A stretch of DNA of 64,000 nt from Leucobacter celer subsp. astrifaciens (lineage in GTDB: Bacteria; Actinomycetota; Actinomycetes; Actinomycetales; Microbacteriaceae): positions 248,001 through 312,000 of the forward strand of contig NZ_JHEI01000132.1 in the NCBI RefSeq assembly GCF_001273835.1, read 5' to 3'. This document shows, piece after piece, positions 25,710 through 36,420 of the stretch; positions within the stretch are counted from its first letter, which is position 1; each line of letters begins with the position of its first letter. Position numbers and translations under genes: made by a program. The notes below the pieces were generated by a model that saw only the letters and a list, made by a program, of their open reading frames with translations, did not search any database and had not been told where the DNA came from.

Positions 25710-27686
25710 GTGACTGTACGCGCATCACACGCAGCCGATGGCGGGTACCGGACGGTTGCGCAGCGAAGCCGCGATGACCGGGAGGGGTTCTGGCTCGAGG
25801 CCGCCGAGCGGATCGAGTGGGAGACGCCTCCGACGGCCGCGATCGAGGAGCGGAGCGAGACCGAGTGGCGCTGGTTCCCCGGCGGCCGGGTGAACGTCTG
25901 CGCCAACGCGCTCGACCGGCACGTCGCGGCCGGGCGCGGGGACGACACCGCGCTGATCTACGACTCGGCGATGACCGGTACCCGCGCACGATTCAGCTAC
26001 ACTGAGCTGCGGGATCGAGCGGCCCGCTTCGCAGGGGCGCTGCGGGCGGTCGGCGTGGAGGCGGGCGACCGGGTGCTGATCTACTGCCCGATGACTCCCG
26101 AGGCCGTGATCGCGATGCTCGCGTGCGCGCGGATCGGCGCGATCCACTCCGTCGTCTTCGGCGGCTTCGCAGCGAACGAGCTGGCCGTGCGCATCCAGGA
26201 TGCGAAGCCGCGAGTCGTCGTGACCTCCTCGGGTGGTCTCGAGCCGAACCGAACCGTCGCCTACCTGCCGCTCGTGCGCCGCGCGCTCGACATCTGCGGC
26301 GGCGGGGAGTCGAGCGTGGAGACCGTGATCGTGCACGACCGCGACGCTGTGCCGGGATCCGCGGCCGACTACGCCGACGACACCGAGATCGCGTGGCTGG
26401 ACTGGGCGTCGCTCGAGGCCGACTCGGCTGCGGCGGACCCCGTGGCGATGCGCTCCGAGGATCCCCTGTACATCCTCTACACCTCCGGAACGACCGGCAG
26501 CCCGAAGGGCGTCGTGCGCGACAGCGGCGGATACGCGGTGGCGCTCTCCTGGGCGATGCGCAACATCTACGATTTCGGTCCGGGCGACACGATCTTCACG
26601 GCATCCGACGTCGGCTGGGTCGTGGGCCACTCGTTCATCGTGTACGGGCCGCTGCTCGCGGGCGGCACGACGGTGCTCTACGAGGGCAAGCCGGTCGGCA
26701 CGCCGGACGCGGGGGCCTTCTGGCGCGTGCTCTCCGAGTACCGCGCCAAGATCCTCTCCACTGCGCCCACCGCGCTGCGCGCCATCCGGCGGGAGGACCC
26801 CGGACTCGAGGAACTCGCGGCTCACGACCTGTCGTCGCTGCGGGCCGTCTACCTCGCCGGCGAGCGGATGGATCCCGAGACCTGGCACTGGGTGAACGAC
26901 GGGCTGCGCGTGCCGGTGGTCGACCACTGGTGGCAGACGGAGACGGGCTGGCCCATCTGCGCGAATCCCCGCGGCATCGAGACCCTCCCTGCCAAGGCTG
27001 GCTCGACGTCGGTGCCGATGCCCGGCTTCGACGTGCGCATCGTGGACTCGAAGGGGCACGACATCACGGCCCCCGGCACCGAGGGCAACATCGCGATCCG
27101 CCTGCCGCTGCCGCCCGGCGCGCTGCTCGAGATCTGGGGGAGCCGACAGCGTTTTATCGACTCCTACCTCTCGGCCTTCCCGGGCTACTACGCCACGGGG
27201 GACGCGGGTCACTTCGACGAGGACGGCTACCTGTTCGTCATGGGCCGCACCGACGACGTCATCAACGTCGCCGGGCACCGGCTCTCGACCGGCTCGCTCG
27301 AAGAGGTGCTGACGCAGCACCCGGCCGTCGCCGAGTGCGCCGTGATCGGCGTGCACGACGAGCTCAAGGGGCAGCGGGCGGCCGGCTTCGTGACGCTGAA
27401 GCACGGTGAGACCGTGGGGCGCGAGGACCTCGCAGCAGAACTCGTGCAGCTCGTGCGCGATCGCATCGGCCCGGTGGCGGCGTTCCGCGACGTGACGATC
27501 GTCGACCGGCTGCCCAAGACGCGCTCGGGTAAGATCCTGCGCAAGACCATGCGTCAGATCGTCGACGGCGAGCCCTACACCGTGCCGGCCACGATCGAGG
27601 ATCCGAGTGTGATCGACACGCTCGTGGCGGCGCTCTCGACCACCGTCTCCGCACCCGCGACGCAGGCGGTGACGCTGCCGCGCTGA
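25710..27686 (+). CDS. prpE: Short-chain acyl-CoA synthetase, PrpE-type
   Basis: The enzyme activates a short fatty acid through an acyl-AMP intermediate. It has 658 residues with the AMP-binding motif YTSGTTGSPKGVVRDSGGYA, the WWQTETGWP motif and the acetylatable lysine loop PKTRSGKILRK. The RDxGGYAVAL and QTETGWP forms are characteristic of propionyl-CoA synthetase rather than Acs, so propionate may be the preferred substrate. The following genes match the E. coli acs-yjcH-actP order, however, so acetate is also possible. The GTG start has an AAAGGAG site. Confidence 0.85.
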   Translation: MTVRASHAADGGYRTVAQRSRDDREGFWLEAAERIEWETPPTAAIEERSETEWRWFPGGRVNVCANALDRHVAAGRGDDTALIYDSAMTGTRARFSYTELRDRAARFAGALRAVGVEAGDRVLIYCPMTPEAVIAMLACARIGAIHSVVFGGFAANELAVRIQDAKPRVVVTSSGGLEPNRTVAYLPLVRRALDICGGGESSVETVIVHDRDAVPGSAADYADDTEIAWLDWASLEADSAAADPVAMRSEDPLYILYTSGTTGSPKGVVRDSGGYAVALSWAMRNIYDFGPGDTIFTASDVGWVVGHSFIVYGPLLAGGTTVLYEGKPVGTPDAGAFWRVLSEYRAKILSTAPTALRAIRREDPGLEELAAHDLSSLRAVYLAGERMDPETWHWVNDGLRVPVVDHWWQTETGWPICANPRGIETLPAKAGSTSVPMPGFDVRIVDSKGHDITAPGTEGNIAIRLPLPPGALLEIWGSRQRFIDSYLSAFPGYYATGDAGHFDEDGYLFVMGRTDDVINVAGHRLSTGSLEEVLTQHPAVAECAVIGVHDELKGQRAAGFVTLKHGETVGREDLAAELVQLVRDRIGPVAAFRDVTIVDRLPKTRSGKILRKTMRQIVDGEPYTVPATIEDPSVIDTLVAALSTTVSAPATQAVTLPR

Positions 27687-27694
27687 CGCGCTCG

Positions 27695-27763
27695 CCGCCG
27701 GTCGAACGAGGCGGAGCCGAGTCGAACACCGCCGATTGAGCGAGGCGGAGCCGAGTCGAAATC
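27695..27763. repeat. Dispersed repeat, two direct copies
   Basis: Two head-to-tail copies of the CCGCCG(A/G)TxGAxCGAGGCGGAGCC-type unit lie between the synthetase and DUF485 genes. They could form a weak structure in the polycistronic RNA. Confidence 0.7.
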
Positions 27764-27797
27764 TCATTCCCGTATTCCCATGAGGCAAGGAGGCCCC

Positions 27798-28184
27798 ATG
27801 TCCACCGATTCACGCGCGCTCGATGAGAGCGCCCCCATCGATTACGAGGCGTTCCAGTCGCGCCCCGAGTTCCAGGAGTACAAGCACCGCTTTCGGCGCT
27901 TCGTCTTCCCCCTCGCCGTCGCGTTCATGCTGTGGTTCCTGCTCTACGTGGTTCTCGCCGCCTACGCGCACGACTTCATGGCGCAACCGCTCCTCGGACT
28001 GAACGTCGGACTGTGGCTCGGGCTCGCCCAGTTCGTCACGACCTTCGCGATCACCATGTGGTACGTGTCGTTCGCGAACAAGCGGCTCGATCCCGCCACC
28101 GTCGCTCTGCGCGCGGAACTCGAGAGCATCGAGGTCGGCGGATCCGGATCTGCCGGGTCCGCCGCCGAAGGAGGTGCACGATGA
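27798..28184 (+). CDS. yjcH: DUF485 membrane protein
   Basis: This 128-residue inner-membrane protein has two hydrophobic segments (about 40-62 and 73-95) and a soluble N-terminus, the standard DUF485 layout. Such proteins are almost always encoded just before an SSS acetate symporter, as here. Its exact role is not established. The ATG has an AAGGAGG site and the stop overlaps the actP start. Confidence 0.85.
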   Translation: MSTDSRALDESAPIDYEAFQSRPEFQEYKHRFRRFVFPLAVAFMLWFLLYVVLAAYAHDFMAQPLLGLNVGLWLGLAQFVTTFAITMWYVSFANKRLDPATVALRAELESIEVGGSGSAGSAAEGGAR

Positions 28185-29803
28185 ATACGACAGCGATCCT
28201 GCGCCTCGAAGAGGCCTCCGGGCAGCAGAACCCGGTGCTCAACATCTCCATCTTCCTCGCCTTCGTCGCGGTGACCATGGTGATCGTGATCCGCGCGAGC
28301 CGCACGAACAAAAGCGCTGCGGACTTCTACGCCGGAGGACGCTCGTTCTCGGGCCGCCAGAACGGCCTGGCGATCGCCGGCGACTACCTCTCGGCAGCGT
28401 CGTTCCTCGGCATCTGCGGCGCGATCGCGATCAACGGCTATGACGGGTTCATGTACTCGATCGGCTTCCTCGTCGCCTGGCTCGTGGCGCTCCTGCTCGT
28501 CGCCGAGCTGATGCGCAACACCGCGAAGTTCACGATGGCCGACGTGCTCTCGTTCCGGCTGAAGCAGCGACCGGTGCGCATGGCGGCCGCGCTCACCACG
28601 CTCGCGGTGTCGTTCTTCTACCTGCTCGCGCAGATGGCAGGCGCCGGCGGGCTCGTGTCGCTGCTGCTCGGGATCGACGACAAGCTCGGACAGTCGCTCG
28701 TCATCGCCGTGGTCGGCGTGGTGATGATCCTCTACGTGCTCATCGGCGGCATGCGGGGCACCACCTGGGTGCAGATCATCAAGGCCGTGCTGCTCATCGC
28801 GGGAGCCGGAGCGATGACGGTCTGGGTGCTCGCGCTCAAGGGCTTCAACTTCGGTGCCGTGCTCGATGCCGCCGTCAACAACCCGGAGAACACGAACGGC
28901 GCGGCGATTCTCTCGCCCGGCCTGCAGTACGGCGCGAACCCGATCGACTTCGTGTCGCTCGCCCTCGCGCTCGTGCTCGGTACCGCGGGTCTGCCGCACG
29001 TGCTCATGCGCTTCTACACGGTGCCCACCGCGAAGGAGGCGCGTCGCTCGGTCGTCTGGGCGATCTGGCTGATCGGCATCTTCTACCTGTTCACCCTCGT
29101 GCTGGGCTACGGGGCGGCGGCGCTCGTCGGCCCCGAGACCATCGCGACGGCCCCGGGCGGGCAGAACTCCGCTGCGCCGCTGCTCGCGCTGCACCTCGGC
29201 GGCCCGCTGCTGCTCGGCTTCATCTCCGCGGTCGCGTTCGCCACGATCCTCGCGGTCGTCGCCGGTCTCACGATCACCGCGTCGGCCTCCTTCGCGCACG
29301 ACGTGTACAACAGCGTGCTGAAGAAGGGGCAGGCGTCGCCGCGGCAGGAGGTGAAGGTCGCGAAGATCACGACGCTCGTGATCGGTGCGGCGGCGATCCT
29401 CGGCGGCATCGGCGTGCAGGGGCAGAACATCGCGTTCCTCGTCGCGCTCGCCTTCGCGGTCGCGGCATCGGCGAATCTGCCGACGATCCTCTACTCCCTG
29501 TTCTGGAGCCGCTTCACCACCCGCGGCGCCGTGTGGTCGATGATCGGCGGCCTGCTCTCGGCCGTGCTGCTGATCGCCTTCTCGCCCGTCGTCTCCGGCA
29601 ACGAGACCGCGATGCTCGGGGCCGGCGTCGACTTCGCGATCTTCCCGCTCAAGAACCCGGGCATCATCTCGATCCCGCTCGGCTTCTTCCTGGGGTGGCT
29701 CGGATCGGTCACCGATCCGGGTCGCGAGTCGCCGCGACTCGCGGCCGAGATGGAGGTGCGTGCGCTCACCGGCTTCGGCGCGGAGCCGCCGGTGAAGCAC
29801 TAG
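28181..29803 (+). CDS. actP: Cation/acetate-type symporter (SSS family)
   Basis: The 540-residue protein has about 13 predicted membrane helices. The SSS signature region (DFYAGGRSFSGRQNGLAIAGDYLSA, split over 45-70; LMRFYTVPTAKEARRS) matches ActP. It imports acetate or related monocarboxylates with a cation. Translation is coupled to yjcH by an ATGA overlap. It completes an uptake-and-activation module with the acyl-CoA synthetase. Confidence 0.9.
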   Translation: MNTTAILRLEEASGQQNPVLNISIFLAFVAVTMVIVIRASRTNKSAADFYAGGRSFSGRQNGLAIAGDYLSAASFLGICGAIAINGYDGFMYSIGFLVAWLVALLLVAELMRNTAKFTMADVLSFRLKQRPVRMAAALTTLAVSFFYLLAQMAGAGGLVSLLLGIDDKLGQSLVIAVVGVVMILYVLIGGMRGTTWVQIIKAVLLIAGAGAMTVWVLALKGFNFGAVLDAAVNNPENTNGAAILSPGLQYGANPIDFVSLALALVLGTAGLPHVLMRFYTVPTAKEARRSVVWAIWLIGIFYLFTLVLGYGAAALVGPETIATAPGGQNSAAPLLALHLGGPLLLGFISAVAFATILAVVAGLTITASASFAHDVYNSVLKKGQASPRQEVKVAKITTLVIGAAAILGGIGVQGQNIAFLVALAFAVAASANLPTILYSLFWSRFTTRGAVWSMIGGLLSAVLLIAFSPVVSGNETAMLGAGVDFAIFPLKNPGIISIPLGFFLGWLGSVTDPGRESPRLAAEMEVRALTGFGAEPPVKH

Positions 29804-29809
29804 CGCGGT

Positions 29810-29842
29810 GCGGCTCCGGTCCCCGCTCGGGACCGGAGCCGC
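29810..29842. terminator. Hairpin after actP
   Basis: GCGGCTCCGGTCCC and GGGACCGGAGCCGC form a perfect 14-bp stem with a CGCTC loop, seven bases past the stop codon. No T-run follows. Confidence 0.7.
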
Positions 29843-29860
29843 GGGGTGGCTCAGGGCGAT

Positions 29861-29903
29861 CCGCCGATTGAGCGGAGCGCAGCGGAGTCGAAATCAAGGA
29901 TCC
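29861..29903. repeat. Dispersed repeat, half-unit ending in AAGGATCC
   Basis: It reads CCGCCGATTGAGCGGAGCGC and then AGCGGAGTCGAAATCAAGGATCC. The same AAATCAAGGATCC ending is seen at 35203-35215. Confidence 0.7.
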
Positions 29904-29953
29904 GAGCTGAGCCCGTCGCGGGGCACTGGTGGTGTGCGTGGGGCGGCTCGGGG

Positions 29954-30319
29954 TCAGGCACCCGGTTCCGACCACACCGCGCGGAGCACCGCGACCGCGT
30001 CGTCGAAGCCGGTGCCCTCGGCCTGGGCGGCCTCGGCGAGCGCGCGGGCCCGCTCGACGACGGCGCCCGCCGCGCGCGAAGCCCCGGGTGCCACGCGGGT
30101 GCCGGCGGCGGTGCGGGTGACGACCAGCCCCTCCTGCTCGAGCGCGCGGTACGCCTTCGCCGCGGTGCCCTGCGCGATTCCGAAGTCGCGCGCCGTCTGC
30201 CGCACCGTGGGCAGGCGCTCGCCGTCGCCCAGCTGCCCGGAGCGGATCGCACCGCGGAACAGCTCGGCGATGTCGTCCGCGGTGCGCGGGGCCGGGGAGT
30301 CCGGGTTCACGGGTGTCAT
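29954..30319 (-). CDS. GntR-family regulator, YtrA subfamily
   Basis: It is a 121-residue winged-helix repressor-type protein (DDIAELFRGAIRSGQLGDGERLPTVRQTARDFGIA, then GTAAKAYRALEQEGLV). It lacks a large effector domain, as YtrA-type regulators do; only a short helical tail follows. It overlaps the membrane-protein gene upstream by four bases and so is co-transcribed with it. YtrA regulators usually control their own operon together with transporters, probably through the boxes at 31440-31487. Confidence 0.85.
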   Translation of the reverse strand: MTPVNPDSPAPRTADDIAELFRGAIRSGQLGDGERLPTVRQTARDFGIAQGTAAKAYRALEQEGLVVTRTAAGTRVAPGASRAAGAVVERARALAEAAQAEGTGFDDAVAVLRAVWSEPGA

Positions 30320-31413
30320 CGCGCTGCCTCGGCCGCGGTGGGGGAGGGAGTCGTAGGATCCTCATGAGCGCGCTCAGAGTCCTGCGCCGCTCTCCGACGG
30401 TTCGTACGCCAGATGTCGACCGCGAGCCGCAGCAGCAACGCGACGCCGACACCCTGCAAGAACCAGCCTCCGAAGCGGAAGATCCCTGCGAAGCCCGCGA
30501 AATCGGGGGTGAGAGAGATGAGTCCGAGTTCGTCCTGCGGCAGTCCCGGAGCTGCGTCGTTCGAGGCCTCGACGGTGACCTGCCAGCCGCCGAGGTAGCC
30601 CACGAACATCCACAGCATGCCGAGTGTGATGATCGTGCCGCCGAGCGCGAGCGCGACGAGTATCTTGGCGGTCGCCTCGCGTGACTCGCGGATGCTGGGT
30701 GCGCTGCTGCGTGCGGGGATCGGCCGGTTGGCGTCTTGAGCGAGCGCGGTGATGAGGATCGCGAAGAGAATGGCGAGCACGGCCAGGGTTACGCCATTGT
30801 TCAGCCACCCGCCGCCGGAGGGATTATCGACGAAGGGGCCGTCGGGCAGGATCCGTTCCGACGGGGCGACAGGGATGATCATTCTGCCACCGTCAGAGGT
30901 CGGGTGGGCGATCATCTGCGCCCCGGTCGGCAGCAGAGTGGTCGTGAAGCCCTGCCAGACGGAGGTGAGGGCGAGCAGTACCGCCGAACCGATCGCGAGC
31001 CAGAGCTGTCCCTTCGGTGCGAAGCTCCACCAGTGGCGACGAGGCATGATCGCTCGCTCGCCGGGGGCGGGAAGCGGTTCGCGTGCGAGGAGCAGGGCGG
31101 CGACCCCGATCACCAAGGCGGCGGCGATGACGGGAGCGGGGCGGCGCCACCACCCGGCGACGCCGGTCGGATCGTAGCCCGCGAACGCGGCGACAAGGCC
31201 GACCGTCGTAGCGACGGCGACGATGGAGAGCGAGCCCCAGATCCCGATCCGCGTCAGCAGCAAGCGGCGATGGGTGTCTCCCGGCAGGGTGATCCACGGG
31301 CCGCGGCTCAGCCAGGTGAGTGCGAAGAGCGCGAGGCCGACGAGGATCGGAGCCTCGATCACCGGCATCGGGATGAACCCGAGCACGATGCGGTACCAAT
31401 AGGTGACGTCCAT
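30316..31413 (-). CDS. Polytopic membrane protein of unknown function
   Basis: The protein has 365 residues with about seven hydrophobic segments and an extracytoplasmic loop between about residues 170 and 215 (PTSDGGRMIIPVAPSERILPD). The C-terminus is a charged cytoplasmic tail. It precedes a YtrA-type regulator in the same operon, a position often held by DUF1648/DUF5808-like or transport proteins, but no family motif was recognised. The ATG at 31413 was chosen for the continuous hydrophobic start and a GGAAAGG site. Confidence 0.7.
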   Translation of the reverse strand: MDVTYWYRIVLGFIPMPVIEAPILVGLALFALTWLSRGPWITLPGDTHRRLLLTRIGIWGSLSIVAVATTVGLVAAFAGYDPTGVAGWWRRPAPVIAAALVIGVAALLLAREPLPAPGERAIMPRRHWWSFAPKGQLWLAIGSAVLLALTSVWQGFTTTLLPTGAQMIAHPTSDGGRMIIPVAPSERILPDGPFVDNPSGGGWLNNGVTLAVLAILFAILITALAQDANRPIPARSSAPSIRESREATAKILVALALGGTIITLGMLWMFVGYLGGWQVTVEASNDAAPGLPQDELGLISLTPDFAGFAGIFRFGGWFLQGVGVALLLRLAVDIWRTNRRRAAQDSERAHEDPTTPSPTAAEAAR

Positions 31414-31439
31414 GAGCGCCTTTCCGATGTGAGATCTAT

Positions 31440-31487
31440 CTTGTATCGCAAACCTAGCACAACTTGTGTTCCTCGAGTGATACAAGT
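31440..31487. promoter_or_regulatory. Putative GntR operator: repeated CTTGTATC boxes
   Basis: CTTGTATCGC (31440-31449) and the inverted GTGATACAAG (31477-31486) flank a third partial box, ACTTGTGTT (31462-31470). They lie 25-75 bp upstream of the membrane protein start, where a promoter would be expected. A YtrA-type repressor site is a natural reading. Confidence 0.5.
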
Positions 31488-31522
31488 TGAAGTCTTCTGA
31501 CGGTTGCAGAGGTACCGCCTTG

Positions 31523-31582
31523 AAGCGGAGTCTCAGATGGCTGCTTGATTTCAGCTGAAGCAGCCACCTGAGACTCCGCGTT
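31523..31582. repeat. GGAGTC-type palindrome, copy 3
   Basis: Arms 31523-31546 and 31558-31582 pair almost completely around an 11-base loop. The outer GCGGAGTCTC and inner GGCTGC modules match the copies at 4184 and 10225. It lies in the 368-bp gap 31414-31781, which otherwise holds the GntR boxes and copy 4. Confidence 0.85.
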
Positions 31583-31643
31583 CGCGCATGAGCCGAGAGC
31601 TGTACCCGGCCGCACGGCGGCGGGGGATAGCGACATCTCCACG

Positions 31644-31705
31644 AAGTGGGAGTCGTAAATGGCCGCATCGCCTCGGGGGATAGCGGCACAACGCGACTCC
31701 GACTT
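31644..31705. repeat. GGAGTC-type palindrome, degenerate copy 4
   Basis: GGGAGTCG...GGCCGC and GCGGC...CGACTCC pair at the ends, with mismatches in the middle. It is a decayed relative of copy 3, 60 bp away. Confidence 0.6.
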
Positions 31706-31781
31706 GGCTGCGGAACGGGAACGCGCCGCGGGCCCGGCCGAGGAACGGGCATGCGCCGCAGGCATGGAAGAATAGGTGACC

Positions 31782-33090
31782 ATGGCCAACCCCGTGAACC
31801 CGCCGCGCGGCATGCGCGACTTCCTCCCTGCAGACAAGGCCCGTCGCGAGCACGCGCTCGGCATCATCAAGGGCGTCTACCGCGCGCACGGCTTCGACGA
31901 GATCGAAACGCCCGTGGTCGAGGACTACGCGCGGCTGCACGCGGGACTGGGCGGCGACAACGAGAAGCTGAGCTTCTCGATCCTCAAGCGCGGCATCCGG
32001 CCCGAGCAGTTGCAGGCGGCGACCGAGGCCGGCAACGCCGAGCAGCTCGCCGACCTGGGGCTGCGTTTCGACCTGACCGTGCCGCTCACCCGCTTCTACG
32101 CGAGCCACCGCGCCGAGCTGCCGCCCGTCTTCCGCGCGATCCAGATCGCCCCGGTGTGGCGGGCCGAGCGCCCGCAGAAGGGGCGCTACCGCCAGTTCGT
32201 GCAGGCCGACATCGACATCATCGGCGAGCCCGGGCTGCTGGCCGAGATCGAGCTCGTCACCGCGACGTCGCAGGTGCTCGCCGAACTGGGGCTGCAGGGC
32301 TGCGTGATCCGCGTGAACGACCGCCGCATCCTCTTCGGGCTGCTCGAGCACTGCGGCTTCCCGTCCGACACGCACGACCGCGCGCTCATCACCGTCGACA
32401 AGCTCGACAAGATCGGCGCGAGCGGAGTGGTGGAGGAGCTGCGCGACATCGATCCCGAGGCCGCTGAGCGGCTGGGAGCGGTACTCGCGGCCGTCGAACC
32501 CGCGCTCGCGGGCGACGGGATCCCGCTCACGGGAGCGGGCATCGGAGCCGTGCTGCCGGGCGCAGCCGAGAACCCCGGTGCGGCGGCGGGTATCGGGAAC
32601 CTCGCTGCGCTGCGACGCGCTCGCCGCCGCGCTGCCCGAAGGCGTCGAAGTGCGCTTCGACCCGACTCTCGTGCGCGGCATGGGCTACTACACCGGCACG
32701 ATCTTCGAGGTCGCGCACCCGGGCTCGGGCAGCTCGGTGGGCGGCGGCGGCCGCTACGACGGCATGGTGGGGCGCTTCCTCGGGCAGGACGTGCCCGCGG
32801 TGGGCTTCTCCATCGGCTTCGAGCGCGTGGTGGATCTCATCACGCTGCCCGAGTCCACGGGGCCCGAGGCGGTCGCGCTCGTGTACGACGCGGAGGTGGC
32901 CTTCGAGGATCTCGTGGCGCTCAAACGGGATCTCGTGGCGCGCGGGCACCGCGTACGCCTGGAGCGGCGGCAGAAGAACATGAAGACGCTGCTCGCCCGT
33001 GTCGCGGGCGAGGGCTTCACGAGCTTCGCCAACGTGCGGGCCGGGGTGAGCGACGCCGGGGCGCTGGAGTTCCGCCCGCTCGACGGCTGA
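31782..33090 (+). CDS. hisS: Histidyl-tRNA synthetase, interrupted by an apparent frameshift
   Basis: HisS charges tRNA-His. The first frame (from the ATG at 31782) covers class II motifs through NPGAAAGIGNLAALR; at about 32606-32616 the homology jumps to the +1 frame and continues DALAAALPEGVEVRFDPTLVRGMGYYTG to the stop at 33090. The joined product would have about 435 residues, the normal length. Restoring one CG in the GCTGCGACGCG stretch would repair it, giving LAALRDALAAALPEG. Without repair the first frame runs on, open, through the next gene. hisS is essential, so a sequencing error, a second copy elsewhere, or recoding must explain it. Confidence 0.88.
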
Positions 33091-33257
33091 GCCCGCGGGA
33101 TCCTGCGCAGCCCGCAAGATCCCGCGCAGCCCGGAACGGCCCGGTGCTCAGACCTTCGGCCCTATTTCCCGGCCGCTGCGCATTGACCTCCGGGCGCGAC
33201 AGTGCGACGCTGTCGAATGTGCCGCCGTCCCGAAGCGGCCCGATCAGGAGGAACCGC

Positions 33258-35106
<1,849 letters not shown>

Positions 35107-35143
35107 GCGCTGCCGATCCCGAGGTCCTGTTGAGTGAGCTGAT

Positions 35144-35165
35144 GCGGCCGACCTCGGTCGGCCGC
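35144..35165. terminator. Palindromic hairpin after eno
   Basis: GCGGCCGACC and GGTCGGCCGC are perfect reverse complements two bases apart. It has no T-run and is directly followed by a copy of the dispersed repeat (35176-35215). Confidence 0.6.
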
Positions 35166-35175
35166 GCGCCGCTCA

Positions 35176-35215
35176 CGCCGATCGCGTGAGCGCAGCGAGT
35201 CGAAATCAAGGATCC
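35176..35215. repeat. Dispersed repeat, half-unit
   Basis: It reads CGCCGATCGCGTGAGCGCAG and ends GAGTCGAAATCAAGGATCC, immediately before the ftsB-like ATG. The end is close to the copy at 29861. Confidence 0.65.
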
Positions 35216-35219
35216 TGAG

Positions 35220-35759
35220 ATGGCGGACAGGCACGGCACGGTGAAGCGTTGGACCGAAGACCTCGGCGCGTGGGCGTCGAGCCTGCGGTTCAGCGGCTTC
35301 ACCGCGCTCGTCGTGGTGCTGGTGATCGCCGGTGCCGTGATCGTGAGCCCGAGCATCTCCACCTACGTGCAGCAGCGGCGGGAGATCGCTGAGCTGCGCG
35401 AGAGCGTGCGTCAGCATCAGGAGGCCGTGAACGAGATCGATGCCGAGCGTGCGAAGTGGAAGGATCCCGTCTACGTGCGAGCTCAGGCGAGGGACCGGCT
35501 GTTCTACGTGATGCCGGGGGAGACCCAGCTCAACGTGATCGACGACATCGTGCTGCCGGCCGAGTCCGAGGAGGAGACCAACGCCGAGCTCTCCCGCATC
35601 GAGAGCACCTGGGCGCGCGGTCTCGCTGCGTCCTTCCTGAGCGCGGGATTGACCGACGCGCCGCCCGAAGAGCTGGAGGGGGTCGACCCCGCCGCTCCGG
35701 AGGATGCCTCCGACGCCACTGACGCCACCGACACCACCGACGCCGAGACCGGCGAGTAA
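35220..35759 (+). CDS. ftsB: FtsB/DivIC-type septum formation initiator
   Basis: The bitopic protein of 179 residues has a short cytoplasmic N-terminus, one membrane helix (ALVVVLVIAGAVIVSP, about 28-46), a coiled coil (QQRREIAELRESVRQHQEAV) and the DivIC core ending VRAQARDRLFYVMPGE. It is part of the FtsQLB division complex. An Ala/Asp/Thr-rich tail (DASDATDATDTTDAETGE) extends the C-terminus. It lies between eno and the DUF501 gene, its standard position. Confidence 0.88.
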   Translation: MADRHGTVKRWTEDLGAWASSLRFSGFTALVVVLVIAGAVIVSPSISTYVQQRREIAELRESVRQHQEAVNEIDAERAKWKDPVYVRAQARDRLFYVMPGETQLNVIDDIVLPAESEEETNAELSRIESTWARGLAASFLSAGLTDAPPEELEGVDPAAPEDASDATDATDTTDAETGE

Positions 35760-35839
35760 CCGCACACGTCCATGCCGAGCACCGCCGCATACTGCAGCGA
35801 GATCCGACCGGCTCGGGACGACGAGAAGGAAGACCCCGC

Positions 35840-36322
35840 ATGACACGTCCGCCGTACGACCAGCCCGCCGCAGCCGATATCGCGGCGGTGAGCGAGCAGC
35901 TGGGCCGAGAGGCGCGCGGCGTCGTCGGCATCGCTGCGCGCGCCTCCGACGGCAGCCCTGCCGTCGTGGCCACAGCGCCGCGCCTGCCCGACGGGTCGCC
36001 GTTCCCCACCTTCTACTACCTGTGCCACCCGGAAGCGGTGGCGGCCGCCTCGCGGCTCGAAGCAGCCGGGGTGATGAACGAGTTCAACGAGCTGCTGGCC
36101 GACGACGAGGAGGTGCGCGCGCAGTATGCGCGCGCGCACGAGCAGTACATCGCGGATCGCGACAGCGTGGGGGAGGTGCCGGAACTGGCCGGTGTCAGCG
36201 CGGGTGGCATGCCGACGAGAGTCAAGTGCCTGCACGCCCTCATCGGGCACGCACTGGCCGCAGGACCGGGTGTGAACCCGATCGGTGATCTTGCGCTCGA
36301 ACGGTGCGATTGGAACGGTTGA
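35840..36322 (+). CDS. DUF501 protein
   Basis: The 160-residue protein matches DUF501: FPTFYYLCHPEAVAAASRLEAAG near the middle and MPTRVKCLHALIGHALAAGPGVNPIGD at the C-terminus, with conserved Cys and His residues. The function is unknown. It almost always follows ftsB in Actinobacteria and usually precedes a Ppx/GppA phosphatase, which is absent here. Confidence 0.9.
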   Translation: MTRPPYDQPAAADIAAVSEQLGREARGVVGIAARASDGSPAVVATAPRLPDGSPFPTFYYLCHPEAVAAASRLEAAGVMNEFNELLADDEEVRAQYARAHEQYIADRDSVGEVPELAGVSAGGMPTRVKCLHALIGHALAAGPGVNPIGDLALERCDWNG

Positions 36323-36420
36323 AGCCGCAGGAGACGCGGTCCTGGTAATTTTTCTCGACCGAATCTCGCGTTTTTCGTCGGCTTTCCGCTGAAACGGCCG
36401 TGGCCCCGGTGAAAACGGGG

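Noticed and set aside
27962..29800. A 612-codon minus-strand frame opposite actP
   Set aside because: Extremely Arg/Glu/His-rich, typical of the antisense of a hydrophobic transporter gene.
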